Shown piece after piece: positions 1-8,951 of a DNA stretch of 38,123 nucleotides. Location: assembly GCA_017860255.1 (NCBI GenBank), contig JAFNAR010000026.1, positions 1 to 38,123 of the forward strand, given 5' to 3'. The number at the start of each line of letters is the position of its first letter. Positions within the stretch are counted from its first letter, which is position 1. A program made the position numbers and the translations under genes. Source of the DNA: Bacteroidota bacterium (GTDB lineage: Bacteria; Bacteroidota; Bacteroidia; Bacteroidales; P3). Below the pieces are notes generated by a model. It searched no databases. It was not told where the DNA came from and worked only from the letters and a program-made list of their open reading frames with translations.

Positions 1-890
<890 letters not shown>

Positions 891-1068
891 GTATAATCTT
901 TTTGTTTCCCTAAACTCTACGTAATTCATCATCGCTGACTCCTTACGCTCTTCGCTAACTTCTTTGGTTTCCTTAATGTCAATGAACTCTATTTTTCCCC
1001 TTTCTTGGCAAACTATTCTCTTCTATCCCTGCGTTTCGTTACCGTTGTGTTTGTCTCGATTGGGAGTG

Positions 1069-1099
1069 CAAAAGTACAAACTTTTTTATTACTACCAAA
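1069..1099 (-). promoter_or_regulatory. rRNA operon promoter (Bacteroidota type)
   Basis: On the minus strand TTTG (1096-1099) is followed after exactly 19 bases by TACTTTTG (1069-1076). This matches the Bacteroidota housekeeping promoter (-33 TTTG, -7 TAnnTTTG). Transcription would begin near 1062-1064, giving a leader of about 170 bases before the mature 16S end. This is the only full match found upstream of the rRNA gene. Confidence 0.8.
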
Positions 1100-1529
1100 T
1101 ATTTGCATCAAATAAAGAGTGTTTTAGACTGGTTTTGTTATTTTTGGGAATGATTTATTAACGTAGTTTTTATTGCAAGAATTAATTATTTGAATAAACC
1201 TTAGTATTTTTATAATATAAGTCCCGTTTGCTTCAACAATAAGTGTTGCATTTTTTACCAAAAAGCCGGTATTAGAAAAATCAAATAAGGAGTTATTCTA
1301 TTGAAACGAGAATTTATTATGCTAACTCTTCGTTTAAAACTTCTAAAACAAGGAGTTATTACCCAAAAGATGTGCATCTTTTTTCTGCTAATTTTGAATG
1401 GAGAAAGTTTATTTTAAGAAATAGGACTCTTATATAAATAGTCCTTATATAAACTTAAGTTTGTTTTTTCTTTGCAAATATACTAAAAATACTTGAATTA
1501 TATGTGTACTTTTATATTTTTAATGGGAC
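1100..1529. other. AT-rich intergenic region upstream of the rRNA promoter
   Basis: No credible coding region. Visible items are: a lone minus-strand -7-like TATATTTG at 1475-1482 without a clear -33 partner; a short inverted repeat AGGACT/AGTCCT (1423-1428 and 1440-1445) interleaved with two copies of TTATATAA; a palindromic AAAAGATG/CATCTTTT (1365-1372 and 1375-1382); and two copies of AAGGAGTTATT about 63 bases apart (near 1287 and 1350). These could belong to a second upstream rRNA promoter or a small transcript, but nothing is conclusive. Confidence 0.4.
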
Positions 1530-1564
1530 AAAAAAAGAGAATAAGTTGGTGTCTTATTCTCTTT
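1530..1564 (-). terminator. Rho-independent terminator of pnp
   Basis: A perfect 12-bp stem (1534-1545 with 1553-1564) encloses a 7-base loop. On the minus strand it is followed by seven T residues (1530-1536, partly in the stem). It lies 25 bases after the pnp stop codon. Confidence 0.85.
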
Positions 1565-1589
1565 ATTGATTTATGTTTATTTCTAATTC

Positions 1590-3845
1590 TTAAATGTAGA
1601 AATCTTCATCCAAAGGACGTTCTGGCTTTTGTGGTTTAGGTCTTTCGGAGTTGTTTCTGTTATTATTTGGACGGTTGTTGTTTGGACGTTCTGGTCTTTC
1701 TGGTCTTTCTCTTTGTGGTCTTTCAACATATCCTTCTGGTTTTGGAAGAAGTACTCTGTGTGAAAGTTTAAATTTACCAGTCTTTTTATCAACTTCAATA
1801 AGTTTTACCTTAATCTTGTCTCCAACCTTCAAAACATCTTCAACATTATTTACTCTTTCCCAAGCTAATTCAGAAATATGCAATAGACCATCCTTTCCAG
1901 GTAGAAACTCAACAAAAGCTCCAAATGTTTGAATATTTTTTACTTCTCCTTCGTATTCCTGTCCAATTTCTGGAACAGTTGTAATACCTTTAATTCTTGC
2001 TAAAGCTGCATCAATTCCATCTTTATTTACAGATACGATATCAATTACTCCAAATTCACCTTTTTCTTCAATTACAATTGTAGTTTTGGTTTCTTTTTGC
2101 ATTTCTTGAATTATCTTTCCACCAGGTCCAATAACTGCTCCAATAAATTCTTTTGGAATAGTAATTTGAAGAACTCTTGGAACTTGTGGTTTGTAGTCTT
2201 CTCTTGGTGCGGGAAGTGTTTCATTAATTATGTTTAAGATATGCAATCTTCCTTGTTTTGCTTGTAATAGTGCTTGAGTAAGAATTTCGTATGATAGTCC
2301 ATCACATTTAATATCCATTTGACAAGCAGTTGCTCCGTCAACGGTTCCAGTTACCTTAAAGTCCATATCTCCCAAATGGTCTTCATCTCCTAAAATATCG
2401 GAAAGAACAGCCCATTTTCCATCTTTTGCAATTAATCCCATTGCAATACCAGATACTGGTTTTTTGATTTGAACTCCTGCATCCATAAGTGCCAAACATC
2501 CAGCACAAACAGTTGCCATTGATGAAGAACCGTTAGATTCTAAAATATCGGAAACAATTCTTATAGTGTAAGGACATTCTTCTGAAGTTGGAAGGACTTG
2601 TTTTAAAGCTCTCATTGCAAGATTACCATGTCCTACTTCTCTTCTTGACAATCCTCTATTTCCTTTAACTTCACCTGTTGCAAATCCAGGGAAATTGTAA
2701 TGAAGAATGAAATTATTCTTTCCTTCAATCATTGCTCCATCTATAATTTGCTCATCAAGTTTTGTTCCAAGTGTACAAGTTGTTAGGGATTGTGTTTCTC
2801 CACGTGTAAATATTGCAGAACCGTGAGGAGTTGGAAGGTAATTAACCTCAGCCCAAATTGGACGAATTTCATCTAAACGTCTTCCATCCAAACGAACTCT
2901 TTCGTTTAACACCATATCTCTCATCGCTTCTTTTTCAGTTGCGTGGAAGTATTTACTAATCAAGAATTCTTTTTCTAATGCTTCTTCTTCACTTAGTGTG
3001 TCAATGAATGCTTGTTTAATTGCTGCAAAACCTTCAGATCTTACTGATTTATTTGGTATTCCTTGTTTTGCAAAATCATAACATTGTTGGTATGTAGCAT
3101 TATGTATTTTTTCTTCAAGTTCTTTATCATTAGTTTCATGGCAATATTCTCTTTTTTGAGTTTTATTAGCCATTTGTTCCAAATCTTTTATTGCTTGACA
3201 ATGTGTTTTGATTGATTGGTGAGCAATTTTTAGGGCTTCTAACATTAACTCTTCAGAAACCTCTTTCATTTCTCCCTCAACCATCATTATATTATCTTCT
3301 GTTGCAGCAACAATTAAGTCTAATTCTGCTTTTTCCATATCTTCAATTGAAGGATTGACAACAAATTTTCCATCAATATAAGCTATTCTAACCTCTGAAA
3401 CTGGTCCATTGAAAGGAATATCAGATACTGCCAAAGCTGCTGATGCTGCAAGGGCTGCAAGAGCATCTGGAGGAGTTGTTTGATCTCCTGATATTAATGT
3501 AATTTGAACTTGAACTTCAGCATGAAAGTCTTCTGGGAATAGTGGTCTTAAAGCTCTATCTACTAAACGAGCAATTAATATTTCATATTCTGAAGGACGT
3601 GCTTCTCTTTTAAAGAAACCACCGGGAAAACGTCCTACTGCTGCATATTTTTCTTGATAATCAACTGTTAGTGGCATAAAATCCACATTCTCTCCTGCTT
3701 CTTTTTTAGCACAAACAGTTGCTAAGAGCATTGTATCACCCATTCTTACCACTACAGAACCATCAGCTTGTTTTGCTAATTTACCTGTTTCAATTTCAAT
3801 TTGTCTTCCGTCTTCAATTGTAAAGACTTTTTTGATTGCTTGCAT
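1590..3845 (-). CDS. pnp: Polyribonucleotide nucleotidyltransferase (PNPase)
   Basis: 751 residues. A 3'-to-5' exoribonuclease that uses phosphate to degrade RNA to nucleoside diphosphates; in the cytoplasm it acts in mRNA turnover. Domains in order: first RNase PH-like domain (about 10-145), helical linker, second RNase PH-like domain (about 320-540) with the catalytic-site segment [11 protein letters not shown] holding Asp487 and Asp493, KH domain (about 557-620) with the GPGG loop at 573-576, and S1 domain (about 628-697). The 50-residue C-terminal tail is rich in Arg, Pro and Asn, a low-complexity RNA-binding-type extension. Length is slightly above the E. coli enzyme because of that tail. 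It is followed by a strong terminator and lies downstream of rpsO, the same gene order as in many bacteria, but the rpsO terminator separates them. Confidence 0.98.
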   Translation of the reverse strand: MQAIKKVFTIEDGRQIEIETGKLAKQADGSVVVRMGDTMLLATVCAKKEAGENVDFMPLTVDYQEKYAAVGRFPGGFFKREARPSEYEILIARLVDRALRPLFPEDFHAEVQVQITLISGDQTTPPDALAALAASAALAVSDIPFNGPVSEVRIAYIDGKFVVNPSIEDMEKAELDLIVAATEDNIMMVEGEMKEVSEELMLEALKIAHQSIKTHCQAIKDLEQMANKTQKREYCHETNDKELEEKIHNATYQQCYDFAKQGIPNKSVRSEGFAAIKQAFIDTLSEEEALEKEFLISKYFHATEKEAMRDMVLNERVRLDGRRLDEIRPIWAEVNYLPTPHGSAIFTRGETQSLTTCTLGTKLDEQIIDGAMIEGKNNFILHYNFPGFATGEVKGNRGLSRREVGHGNLAMRALKQVLPTSEECPYTIRIVSDILESNGSSSMATVCAGCLALMDAGVQIKKPVSGIAMGLIAKDGKWAVLSDILGDEDHLGDMDFKVTGTVDGATACQMDIKCDGLSYEILTQALLQAKQGRLHILNIINETLPAPREDYKPQVPRVLQITIPKEFIGAVIGPGGKIIQEMQKETKTTIVIEEKGEFGVIDIVSVNKDGIDAALARIKGITTVPEIGQEYEGEVKNIQTFGAFVEFLPGKDGLLHISELAWERVNNVEDVLKVGDKIKVKLIEVDKKTGKFKLSHRVLLPKPEGYVERPQRERPERPERPNNNRPNNNRNNSERPKPQKPERPLDEDFYI

Positions 3846-3873
3846 CTTTTTCTTTCTATTATTTTACCTCTTT

Positions 3874-3892
3874 CTAATTGGAGCCAAATTAG
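3874..3892. promoter_or_regulatory. Dyad in the pnp upstream region
   Basis: CTAATT (3874-3879) and AATTAG (3887-3892) are perfect inverted repeats around a 7-base spacer. The dyad ends 29 bases before the pnp start codon. It could form a small leader hairpin or a protein site. PNPase autoregulates through a leader hairpin in E. coli, but nothing here shows the same mechanism. Confidence 0.3.
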
Positions 3893-3945
3893 ATTATTTT
3901 ACTTCTATTCTTTTTTAAGTTTGCTCCTTAAACTACTTTATACAC

Positions 3946-3976
3946 AAAAAGGCAATTAGAAGCTAATTGCCTTTTT
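3946..3976 (-). terminator. Terminator of rpsO
   Basis: A perfect 14-bp inverted repeat (3946-3959 with 3963-3976) with a 3-base loop. Runs of A and T at its ends allow termination in either direction. It lies 25 bases beyond the rpsO stop codon, between rpsO and pnp. Confidence 0.85.
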
Positions 3977-4001
3977 AATTTTTATATAAGTACTTGAAAT
4001 A

Positions 4002-4271
4002 TTATTTTCTAATACCTAATTGCTTGATTAATTCACGATATTTAACAACGTCTTTATCTTTTAGATAATCTAACAAACGTCTTCTTTTACCAACTAATCT
4101 AACCAATGAACGTTCAGTAAACTTATCGTTTTTCATACCACGAACGTGTTGAGTTAAATGTTGAATTCTAAAAGTGAATAATGCTATTTGCCCTTCAATT
4201 GAACCAGTATCTTTTTCTGATTTACCATATTGAGCAAAAAATTCTTTTTTCTTTTCGGCTTCTAAATACAT
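4002..4271 (-). CDS. rpsO: 30S ribosomal protein S15
   Basis: 89 residues, the normal size for S15. It binds 16S rRNA in the central domain and is a primary assembly protein of the small subunit platform. The family signature is visible in the segments GSIEGQIALFTFRIQHLTQH and HLTQHVRGMKNDK, then SLVRLVGKRRRLLDYLK and the C-terminal YRELIKQLGIRK. The gene has its own promoter and terminator, so it is probably monocistronic although pnp follows on the same strand. Confidence 0.98.
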   Translation of the reverse strand: MYLEAEKKKEFFAQYGKSEKDTGSIEGQIALFTFRIQHLTQHVRGMKNDKFTERSLVRLVGKRRRLLDYLKDKDVVKYRELIKQLGIRK

Positions 4272-4325
4272 ATCTTAATACCTACTTGTTTATATTTTTC
4301 TTATTATTTCCACTAATTGAGTTTG

Positions 4326-4356
4326 CAAAGATAGAAATTAATTTTTTATTAGCAAC
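4326..4356 (-). promoter_or_regulatory. rpsO promoter
   Basis: On the minus strand GTTG (4353-4356, three of four bases of the -33 TTTG) is followed after 19 bases by TATCTTTG (4326-4333), a perfect TAnnTTTG -7 element. The start codon is 55 bases downstream. Confidence 0.7.
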
Positions 4357-4379
4357 ACTTTTTTTATTTTTTTTATTTT

Positions 4380-4784
4380 CTACCTTTTCCAAACCTTATC
4401 TCTTTTCTTTCTTTTTGCAATAAAAACACATAACCCTATTGCTAAAACGATTCCAAAAATATCTGCAACAACATCCAAAAACTCTAAAGACCTATGAATA
4501 TATTCGCCAAGAAGAAATTGCATTAATTCTGTAAAAACTGCAAAAAAGATTGATATTAAAATTGTGATTTTAGAGGATTGAGCAATTGTTTTTGAAGGAG
4601 AGAATAATCCAAATAATAAAAAAGCAAAACCGCCAAACATTATGGCATGAACAAATTTATCGAAATGAGGGATAAAAGAGAAAAAACCAATATCTTTAGG
4701 TAATGATTCTGAAGGAGCTAAAATTGCAAAAAACATTAAAGCCACCCACAAAATAAAAAAAATTAAATTTAATTTTTTACTCAT
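4380..4784 (-). CDS. VanZ-like family membrane protein
   Basis: 134 residues with four predicted membrane helices (about 5-23, 43-62, 73-90, 104-123). The VanZ-like signature is present: HFDKFVHAIMFGGFAFLL in the second helix, then TELMQFLLG and RSLEFLDVVADIFGI spanning the third and fourth helices. Members of this family are small inner-membrane proteins. The founding member confers low-level teicoplanin resistance in enterococci, but most members have no known role and resistance should not be inferred here. It lies downstream of gcvH on the same strand. The gcvH terminator sits only 25 bases before its start codon and no separate promoter is visible, so it may depend on read-through. Confidence 0.85.
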   Translation of the reverse strand: MSKKLNLIFFILWVALMFFAILAPSESLPKDIGFFSFIPHFDKFVHAIMFGGFAFLLFGLFSPSKTIAQSSKITILISIFFAVFTELMQFLLGEYIHRSLEFLDVVADIFGIVLAIGLCVFIAKRKKRDKVWKR

Positions 4785-4809
4785 TTAATTGGTTTAAAAA
4801 GAAAGAATA

Positions 4810-4849
4810 AAAAAAGATGCAAGGAAATTTACATCCAAGCATCTTTTTT
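4810..4849 (-). terminator. Terminator between gcvH and the VanZ-like gene
   Basis: An 11-bp stem (4810-4820 with 4839-4849) has six terminal A:T pairs and an 18-base loop. The T-run needed for termination of gcvH is present on the minus strand. It starts 19 bases beyond the gcvH stop codon. Confidence 0.7.
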
Positions 4850-4867
4850 ATATATTTAATAATAATA

Positions 4868-5248
4868 TTATAGTCCGATAAATGAAGTATAAGCTACTGA
4901 ATCCATTAAATCATTTACATCTGCAGGATTAGTCAGTTTAATCTTAATTATCCATCCAGCGTTGTATGGATCTGTGTTAATTGCAGCAGCATTAGATTCC
5001 AATTCAGCATTGAATTCTAAAACTTCTCCAGCAATAGGAAGAACTAAATCAGAAACAGTTTTAACAGCTTCAATTGAACCAAAAATTTCATCTTTATCTA
5101 ATGTTTCACCTTCAGTATCTACATCAACAAAAACTATATCTCCTAATTCGTGTTGAGCAAAATCTGTTATACCTACATAAGCTTCATCGCCTTCTATTCT
5201 TAACCATTCGTGGTCATTTGAATACTTTAAATTTTCTGGAAATTTCAT
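4868..5248 (-). CDS. gcvH: Glycine cleavage system H protein
   Basis: 126 residues, typical length. This is the lipoyl-carrying shuttle of the glycine cleavage system: its lipoyl arm carries the aminomethyl group from P protein to T protein and is then reoxidised by L protein. The lipoylation site is Lys63 in [11 protein letters not shown], framed by the usual hybrid-motif strands ([19 protein letters not shown] upstream, [11 protein letters not shown] downstream). The C-terminal segment [13 protein letters not shown] is also typical. The other subunits are not in the window. A lone -7 element lies 49 bases upstream. Confidence 0.98.
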   Translation of the reverse strand: MKFPENLKYSNDHEWLRIEGDEAYVGITDFAQHELGDIVFVDVDTEGETLDKDEIFGSIEAVKTVSDLVLPIAGEVLEFNAELESNAAAINTDPYNAGWIIKIKLTNPADVNDLMDSVAYTSFIGL

Positions 5249-5296
5249 ATCTATTTATTTTTTTATGTTAATTTTCTTCTTACTTATTTCAAGCTT

Positions 5297-5304
5297 CAAA
5301 ATTA
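5297..5304 (-). promoter_or_regulatory. Candidate -7 element for gcvH
   Basis: The minus strand reads TAATTTTG, a match to TAnnTTTG, 48 bases before the gcvH start. No TTTG is found at the expected -33 distance, so this is a weaker prediction. Confidence 0.45.
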
Positions 5305-5335
5305 CTATAATTTTTAATATTACCTAATAAGAAAT

Positions 5336-7483
5336 CTATCTTTTTATTATTTTACATCTCAAAATCTTATCATCCAAGCCAATAGACATAATATACATTC
5401 CTCTTTTTAAAGAAGATACATCTATTTGTTTGTGGTTACCCATCTTTGAAATTTGCTTTCTTCCAAGCATGTCAAATATTTCTATTAAATTAACATCCTT
5501 TGTTGAATTTATATTCAAAACATCTTTTGCTGGATTAGGGTAAATTTCAAATTTAATATCTTCTTTTATCTCTTTTAACCCAATCAAATCCACTGCTCTT
5601 TTTACAGCTTCGAGTGCAGAAACCTTTCCCCAACCCCAACTATTATTTGGTAATGTAGAAGTTGTATAATAATCAACACGTGCTGTTTCTTCCAAAATTT
5701 GTTTTATTTGCATAGGAGTTAAATCTGGATTAGCTTCCAACATTAGAGCAACTATTCCTGTTACCATTGGAGAAGACATTGATGTACCAGATAGTGCTGT
5801 AAAGGAATAAGTTCTATCATTTAAATTCACATCTATAATGCTTGGATATGTTTCTGTTGCATAAGAAGAGATGGAAGAAATTACTGCAACTCCAGGAGCT
5901 GCAATTTCTGGCTTTAATGCTCCGTCTAATCTTGGCCCAATACTTGAGAATCCGGCTCTAGCTCCTCCTGAAGATGAACCTCTAAGTTGAGAATTATATG
6001 CAGCAACCGCAATCATTCCATCACCTACTGCAGGTTCACCAACACCATATTGAATATCTCCTAAAATATGGCTTGCCTTGTATCTTCCAAAATCTATTCC
6101 CCAATTACCTACTCCTGTACTCAAACAAGCAACATTCCATGCATGAACCATACCTTGTGGTGAAGTTGTTGAAAGCACAACAAAGTATTTCCCCACCGTA
6201 TAATTTGATAAACGAACCTCCCATTCTGCTATAGGTCTGTTTGAAATTGGAGTTGAAGAAGAAGTTGTTGTTCTAAAAATCAAACTATCTCCATCATTTA
6301 TAACACAAGTATCATTAATAAAATCATTTGTTGAAGTATTTATCCAAGGTGTTGAATAAACTAATTCGAAAAAATTATTATAAAACTCAAGTCTTGAAGC
6401 AAAACTATTTGTACTATCTCCAGCCATAGTAATTGTCTGTCCCCAGTAGTTTTCACTATTAGATTGTAAATCAAAACCAATACCTGTAGATATTGTATCG
6501 TTATTTACGAATGTTTTCTTTACATGAAACTTACTATCTCCATTATTTCCCCCACTTGTAACAAATACTACACTATCCACATCAGCCAATTGTTTGACGG
6601 CCTGATCTAATAATGATGTTCCATCCATCATTCCAAAATGATATAAGCCCCAACTTCCATTTATCACCAAACGCTTATTTCTTTTCTTTGCTTCATTTCT
6701 CATCCAAGAATAAGCATCTAAAATTGCAGCTTCGTCAATTAGGAAAGTTGCCATAAGTAATTCAGAATCATAAGCAACACCCCTATATTGGGTACCAGCT
6801 CCTGCACCTGCAGCAATACCACTTACATGAGTTCCATGTGTTCCTATATTATATATATTTAATGTATCACTTTGTGCTTGTAGTAAAGCTTGTTGTCCAT
6901 AAAATACAGTTCCGTAAAACATACTATCAGGTGCAGGTCCTTGATTTCGGAACTGATCCCAAGCTGCCAATATTCTATAATTTGTTATTGTAGTATCATA
7001 AAACATTGGATGAGTATAATCAAAACCCCAATCGGTTACTCCAACAATTACCCCCTTACCTGAATATCCTTGTGGAAGTTCAAATCCTTGCCAAACTAAA
7101 TCTGCACTTACATCATTAGTTGCTTTATTTAATAATGGACCATTAATCTTTCTTGAAGTTTCAATATCAATAATATTATCTAAATGTAACACTTCATTTA
7201 CTCTGCAAATTGGCACATAAACAGTGTAGATATTTCCAAATCTTGAACCTATCCTACAACCTATTTCTGTTATACTTTTATCTTGAAAGTTGCTATTAAC
7301 CTTAATAATTGTGGATAAATATTCAACTCCATCAATATTTCTTATTTGGTATTTCTCTGAAAAAATTGATTTAGACTTCTTCTGATAGTTATTAATAAAG
7401 CCCTTCATCCCAATTCCAATATTTTGAGAAAATAATGTTAGGGTTAATAAAAATGAAAGGCAAAAAAGCAAGTATTTCTTCAT
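5336..7483 (-). CDS. Secreted subtilisin-like (S8) serine peptidase with T9SS type A sorting domain
   Basis: 715 residues. A signal peptide covers about residues 1-19 (LLFCLSFLLTLTLFSQ). The S8 catalytic triad is complete: Asp151 in VIVGVTDWGFDYTHP, His216 in GTHGTHVSGIAAG, and Ser568 in SGTSMSSPMVTG. The oxyanion Asn is about residue 313. An insertion of about 130 residues (roughly 320-450) separates the His and Ser parts of the domain. The C-terminal 70 residues begin EIYPNPAKDVLNI and end in a Lys/Arg-rich strand, the pattern of the T9SS type A sorting domain (Por_Secre_tail). The protein is therefore expected to cross the outer membrane and be released or anchored on the surface after removal of the tail. 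It is probably a single-gene unit. The substrate is unknown. Confidence 0.95.
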   Translation of the reverse strand: MKKYLLFCLSFLLTLTLFSQNIGIGMKGFINNYQKKSKSIFSEKYQIRNIDGVEYLSTIIKVNSNFQDKSITEIGCRIGSRFGNIYTVYVPICRVNEVLHLDNIIDIETSRKINGPLLNKATNDVSADLVWQGFELPQGYSGKGVIVGVTDWGFDYTHPMFYDTTITNYRILAAWDQFRNQGPAPDSMFYGTVFYGQQALLQAQSDTLNIYNIGTHGTHVSGIAAGAGAGTQYRGVAYDSELLMATFLIDEAAILDAYSWMRNEAKKRNKRLVINGSWGLYHFGMMDGTSLLDQAVKQLADVDSVVFVTSGGNNGDSKFHVKKTFVNNDTISTGIGFDLQSNSENYWGQTITMAGDSTNSFASRLEFYNNFFELVYSTPWINTSTNDFINDTCVINDGDSLIFRTTTSSSTPISNRPIAEWEVRLSNYTVGKYFVVLSTTSPQGMVHAWNVACLSTGVGNWGIDFGRYKASHILGDIQYGVGEPAVGDGMIAVAAYNSQLRGSSSGGARAGFSSIGPRLDGALKPEIAAPGVAVISSISSYATETYPSIIDVNLNDRTYSFTALSGTSMSSPMVTGIVALMLEANPDLTPMQIKQILEETARVDYYTTSTLPNNSWGWGKVSALEAVKRAVDLIGLKEIKEDIKFEIYPNPAKDVLNINSTKDVNLIEIFDMLGRKQISKMGNHKQIDVSSLKRGMYIMSIGLDDKILRCKIIKR

Positions 7484-7515
7484 AACTAAATATTTTTAAG
7501 GGTTAATTTTCAATG

Positions 7516-7523
7516 CAAATATA
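7516..7523 (-). promoter_or_regulatory. -7 element of the S8 peptidase gene
   Basis: The minus strand reads TATATTTG (TAnnTTTG) 33 bases before the start codon. It lies just downstream of the terminator of the previous gene. No good TTTG is seen at the -33 distance. Confidence 0.55.
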
Positions 7524-7548
7524 TAAAAAGAAATTAATAGAAAAAGAA

Positions 7549-7574
7549 AAGCGTTCTGAAAAATCAGAACGCTT
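7549..7574 (-). terminator. Terminator of the 73-residue protein gene
   Basis: A perfect 11-bp stem (7549-7559 with 7564-7574) closes a 4-base loop of A residues, and a T-rich tract follows on the minus strand. It lies 22 bases after the stop codon at 7596. Confidence 0.85.
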
Positions 7575-7595
7575 CCAAGTTATTAACAAAAAATT

Positions 7596-7817
7596 TTAAT
7601 ATTCATCTTCATGGAAAAAGAAATCTTCCTTCGTAGGATAGTCTGTCCAAATTTCTTCAATGCTATCATAAGTTTCTCCTTCATCTTCCATCTCAGTAAG
7701 ATTTTCGATAACTTCAGGTGGAGCACCACTTCTTAAAGCATAATCCAATAATTCTTCCCTTGTTGCTGGCCAAGGGGCATCTTCTAATTTTGAAGCCAAT
7801 TCTAATGTCCAATACAT
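7596..7817 (-). CDS. Small acidic conserved protein, DUF2795-type
   Basis: 73 residues, soluble and acidic, with no signal peptide or membrane segment. The sequence MYWTLELASKLEDAPWPATR, followed by a helix-rich middle and a C-terminal end IWTDYPTKEDFFFHEDEY, resembles a short protein widespread in Bacteroidota and usually annotated as DUF2795 domain-containing. Its function is unknown. It has its own full promoter match and terminator, so it is monocistronic. The family name is from memory of similar sequences, and a profile search would settle it. Confidence 0.85.
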   Translation of the reverse strand: MYWTLELASKLEDAPWPATREELLDYALRSGAPPEVIENLTEMEDEGETYDSIEEIWTDYPTKEDFFFHEDEY

Positions 7818-7874
7818 TGTTCAATAATATTTAAAAGTACAAAAACAAATTAAGTATATACCTTAAATTTTTTG

Positions 7875-7905
7875 CAAAAGTAATATTATTTCATTAACAA
7901 ACAAA
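7875..7905 (-). promoter_or_regulatory. Promoter of the 73-residue protein gene
   Basis: TTTG (7902-7905) is followed after 19 bases by TACTTTTG (7875-7882) on the minus strand, a full match to the Bacteroidota consensus. The start codon is 57 bases downstream. Confidence 0.75.
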
Positions 7906-7992
7906 TTTTCGGTACTCTTTTTACTAAAGAAATTTATTTTGATATATTCTTACTTCAATCAATCCTTCTACAATTTCTAATTATTATATATG

Positions 7993-8034
7993 AAAATAAG
8001 TCTCGATTATTTAAAAATAACTGAGACTTATTTT
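7993..8034 (-). terminator. Probable terminator of the Mrp-Nfu-PduO operon
   Basis: A perfect 12-bp inverted repeat (7993-8004 with 8023-8034) has an AT-rich 18-base loop. It ends in TTTT on the minus strand. It lies about 60 bases beyond the last stop codon of the operon, next to the tandem repeat at 8036-8072. Confidence 0.55.
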
Positions 8035-8035
8035 A

Positions 8036-8079
8036 AAAAAGTCGGTGATTAATCGGAAAAAGTCGGTGATTATTTTTAA
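8036..8079. repeat. Intergenic tandem repeat, locus 1
   Basis: The 16-base unit AAAAAGTCGGTGATTA occurs at 8036-8051 and 8057-8072, 21 bases apart, followed by TTTTTAA. A second locus at 14291-14334 has the same architecture, spacing and right flank, but with C instead of T in both units (GTCGGCG). The two loci lie on either side of the 8096-14123 gene block. Confidence 0.8.
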
Positions 8080-8095
8080 TTAAACGCCAATTAAA

Positions 8096-8695
8096 TTAAC
8101 CTTGAAAATAAATTTCATCTTGTTTGTATTCTTTCATCAAAAATCTTGAAAGGCAAAACAAATAATCAGAAAGACGATTTATATAAATCAATGAATTATC
8201 ACTAACAAAACTTTCACTATTTAGCTTTGCAAGCAATCTTTCTGCTCTTCTACAAACTGTTCTAGCAATATGAGTGTGAGAAGAAATATAATAACCTGTT
8301 GGAAGAATAAAATTCTTAAATTTTGGCAACTTCTGTTCCATTTCATCAATTATTTTCTCAAGCCATTTTAAGTCTAAAGAAGAATCTTTCCAAAAGTGAT
8401 TTGAAATTTTATCAGCATCTTCCTCATTATCAGGTAAAGAAGCTATAATTGATTCAAGTTTGAACATAGAATTTATAATTCTAAGAAGATCTTGAACAAC
8501 TTTATTGTTTTCTGCTTCTAATTTGGTCTTTCCTCCCTTTTTCTCTCTTTTTATTATTAAGTCTCTAACAAGTCCAATTTGAGAATTTAGCTCATCAAGA
8601 GTACCATAGCATTCTACTCTAAGGTCAAACTTATCAACTCTCTTCCCTCCAATAAGTGAGGTTGTGCCATTATCTCCTGTTTTGGTATATATCAT
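8096..8695 (-). CDS. pduO: Cob(I)alamin adenosyltransferase, PduO type
   Basis: 199 residues. It transfers the adenosyl group of ATP to reduced cobalamin to form adenosylcobalamin (coenzyme B12). The N-terminal ATP-binding signature MIYTKTGDNGTTSLIGGKRV and the following RVECYGTLDELNSQIG are diagnostic. The C-terminal helices contain HTHIARTVCRRAERLL and INRLSDYLFCLSRF, the usual trimer and cobalamin-binding region. Length is normal for a stand-alone PduO domain; residues 50-65 form a Lys/Glu-rich insertion. It is the last gene of a tight operon, starting 1 base after the nfu-like gene stop. This suggests cobalamin adenosylation is co-expressed with Fe-S assembly functions, although no B12-dependent enzyme is in the window. 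Confidence 0.95.
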   Translation of the reverse strand: MIYTKTGDNGTTSLIGGKRVDKFDLRVECYGTLDELNSQIGLVRDLIIKREKKGGKTKLEAENNKVVQDLLRIINSMFKLESIIASLPDNEEDADKISNHFWKDSSLDLKWLEKIIDEMEQKLPKFKNFILPTGYYISSHTHIARTVCRRAERLLAKLNSESFVSDNSLIYINRLSDYLFCLSRFLMKEYKQDEIYFQG

Positions 8696-8696
8696 A

Positions 8697-8945
8697 TTAC
8701 ATATACCTTTCTACAGCTTTGATTTCTGGTAATTCTTCCATTACAGCTTGTTCAACTCCTTGTTTAAGAGTCATCATTGCATGAGGACAAGATCCACAAT
8801 GTCCTTGAAGTTCTACATAAACTACTTTATCATCTGTCAATTCAACAAAACGAAGATCTCCTCCATCATTTTGAAGATAAGGTCTTATCTTGTTAAGTAC
8901 TTCTTTTACTTTTATTTCTAATTCTTGTTTTTCTTGTGGTGTCAT
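8697..8945 (-). CDS. NifU C-terminal domain (Nfu-type) Fe-S scaffold protein
   Basis: 82 residues, a single NifU C-terminal domain. The CxxC cluster-binding motif is Cys50-Gly-Ser-Cys53 in LQGHCGSCPHAMMTLKQGVE, and the start (VLNKIRPYLQNDGGDLRFVEL) matches the family closely. Nfu proteins hold a [4Fe-4S] cluster at a dimer interface and pass it to apo-enzymes. It lies 6 bases after the Mrp-type gene and 1 base before the adenosyltransferase. Pairing with an Mrp/ApbC NTPase, itself an Fe-S carrier family, supports a joint role in cluster delivery. Confidence 0.95.
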   Translation of the reverse strand: MTPQEKQELEIKVKEVLNKIRPYLQNDGGDLRFVELTDDKVVYVELQGHCGSCPHAMMTLKQGVEQAVMEELPEIKAVERYM

Positions 8946-8951
8946 ATAATT

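Noticed and set aside
964..1161. Plus-strand frame in the rRNA leader and promoter region
   Set aside because: It overlaps the rRNA promoter and leader on the other strand, and its sequence is low in complexity without protein-like features.
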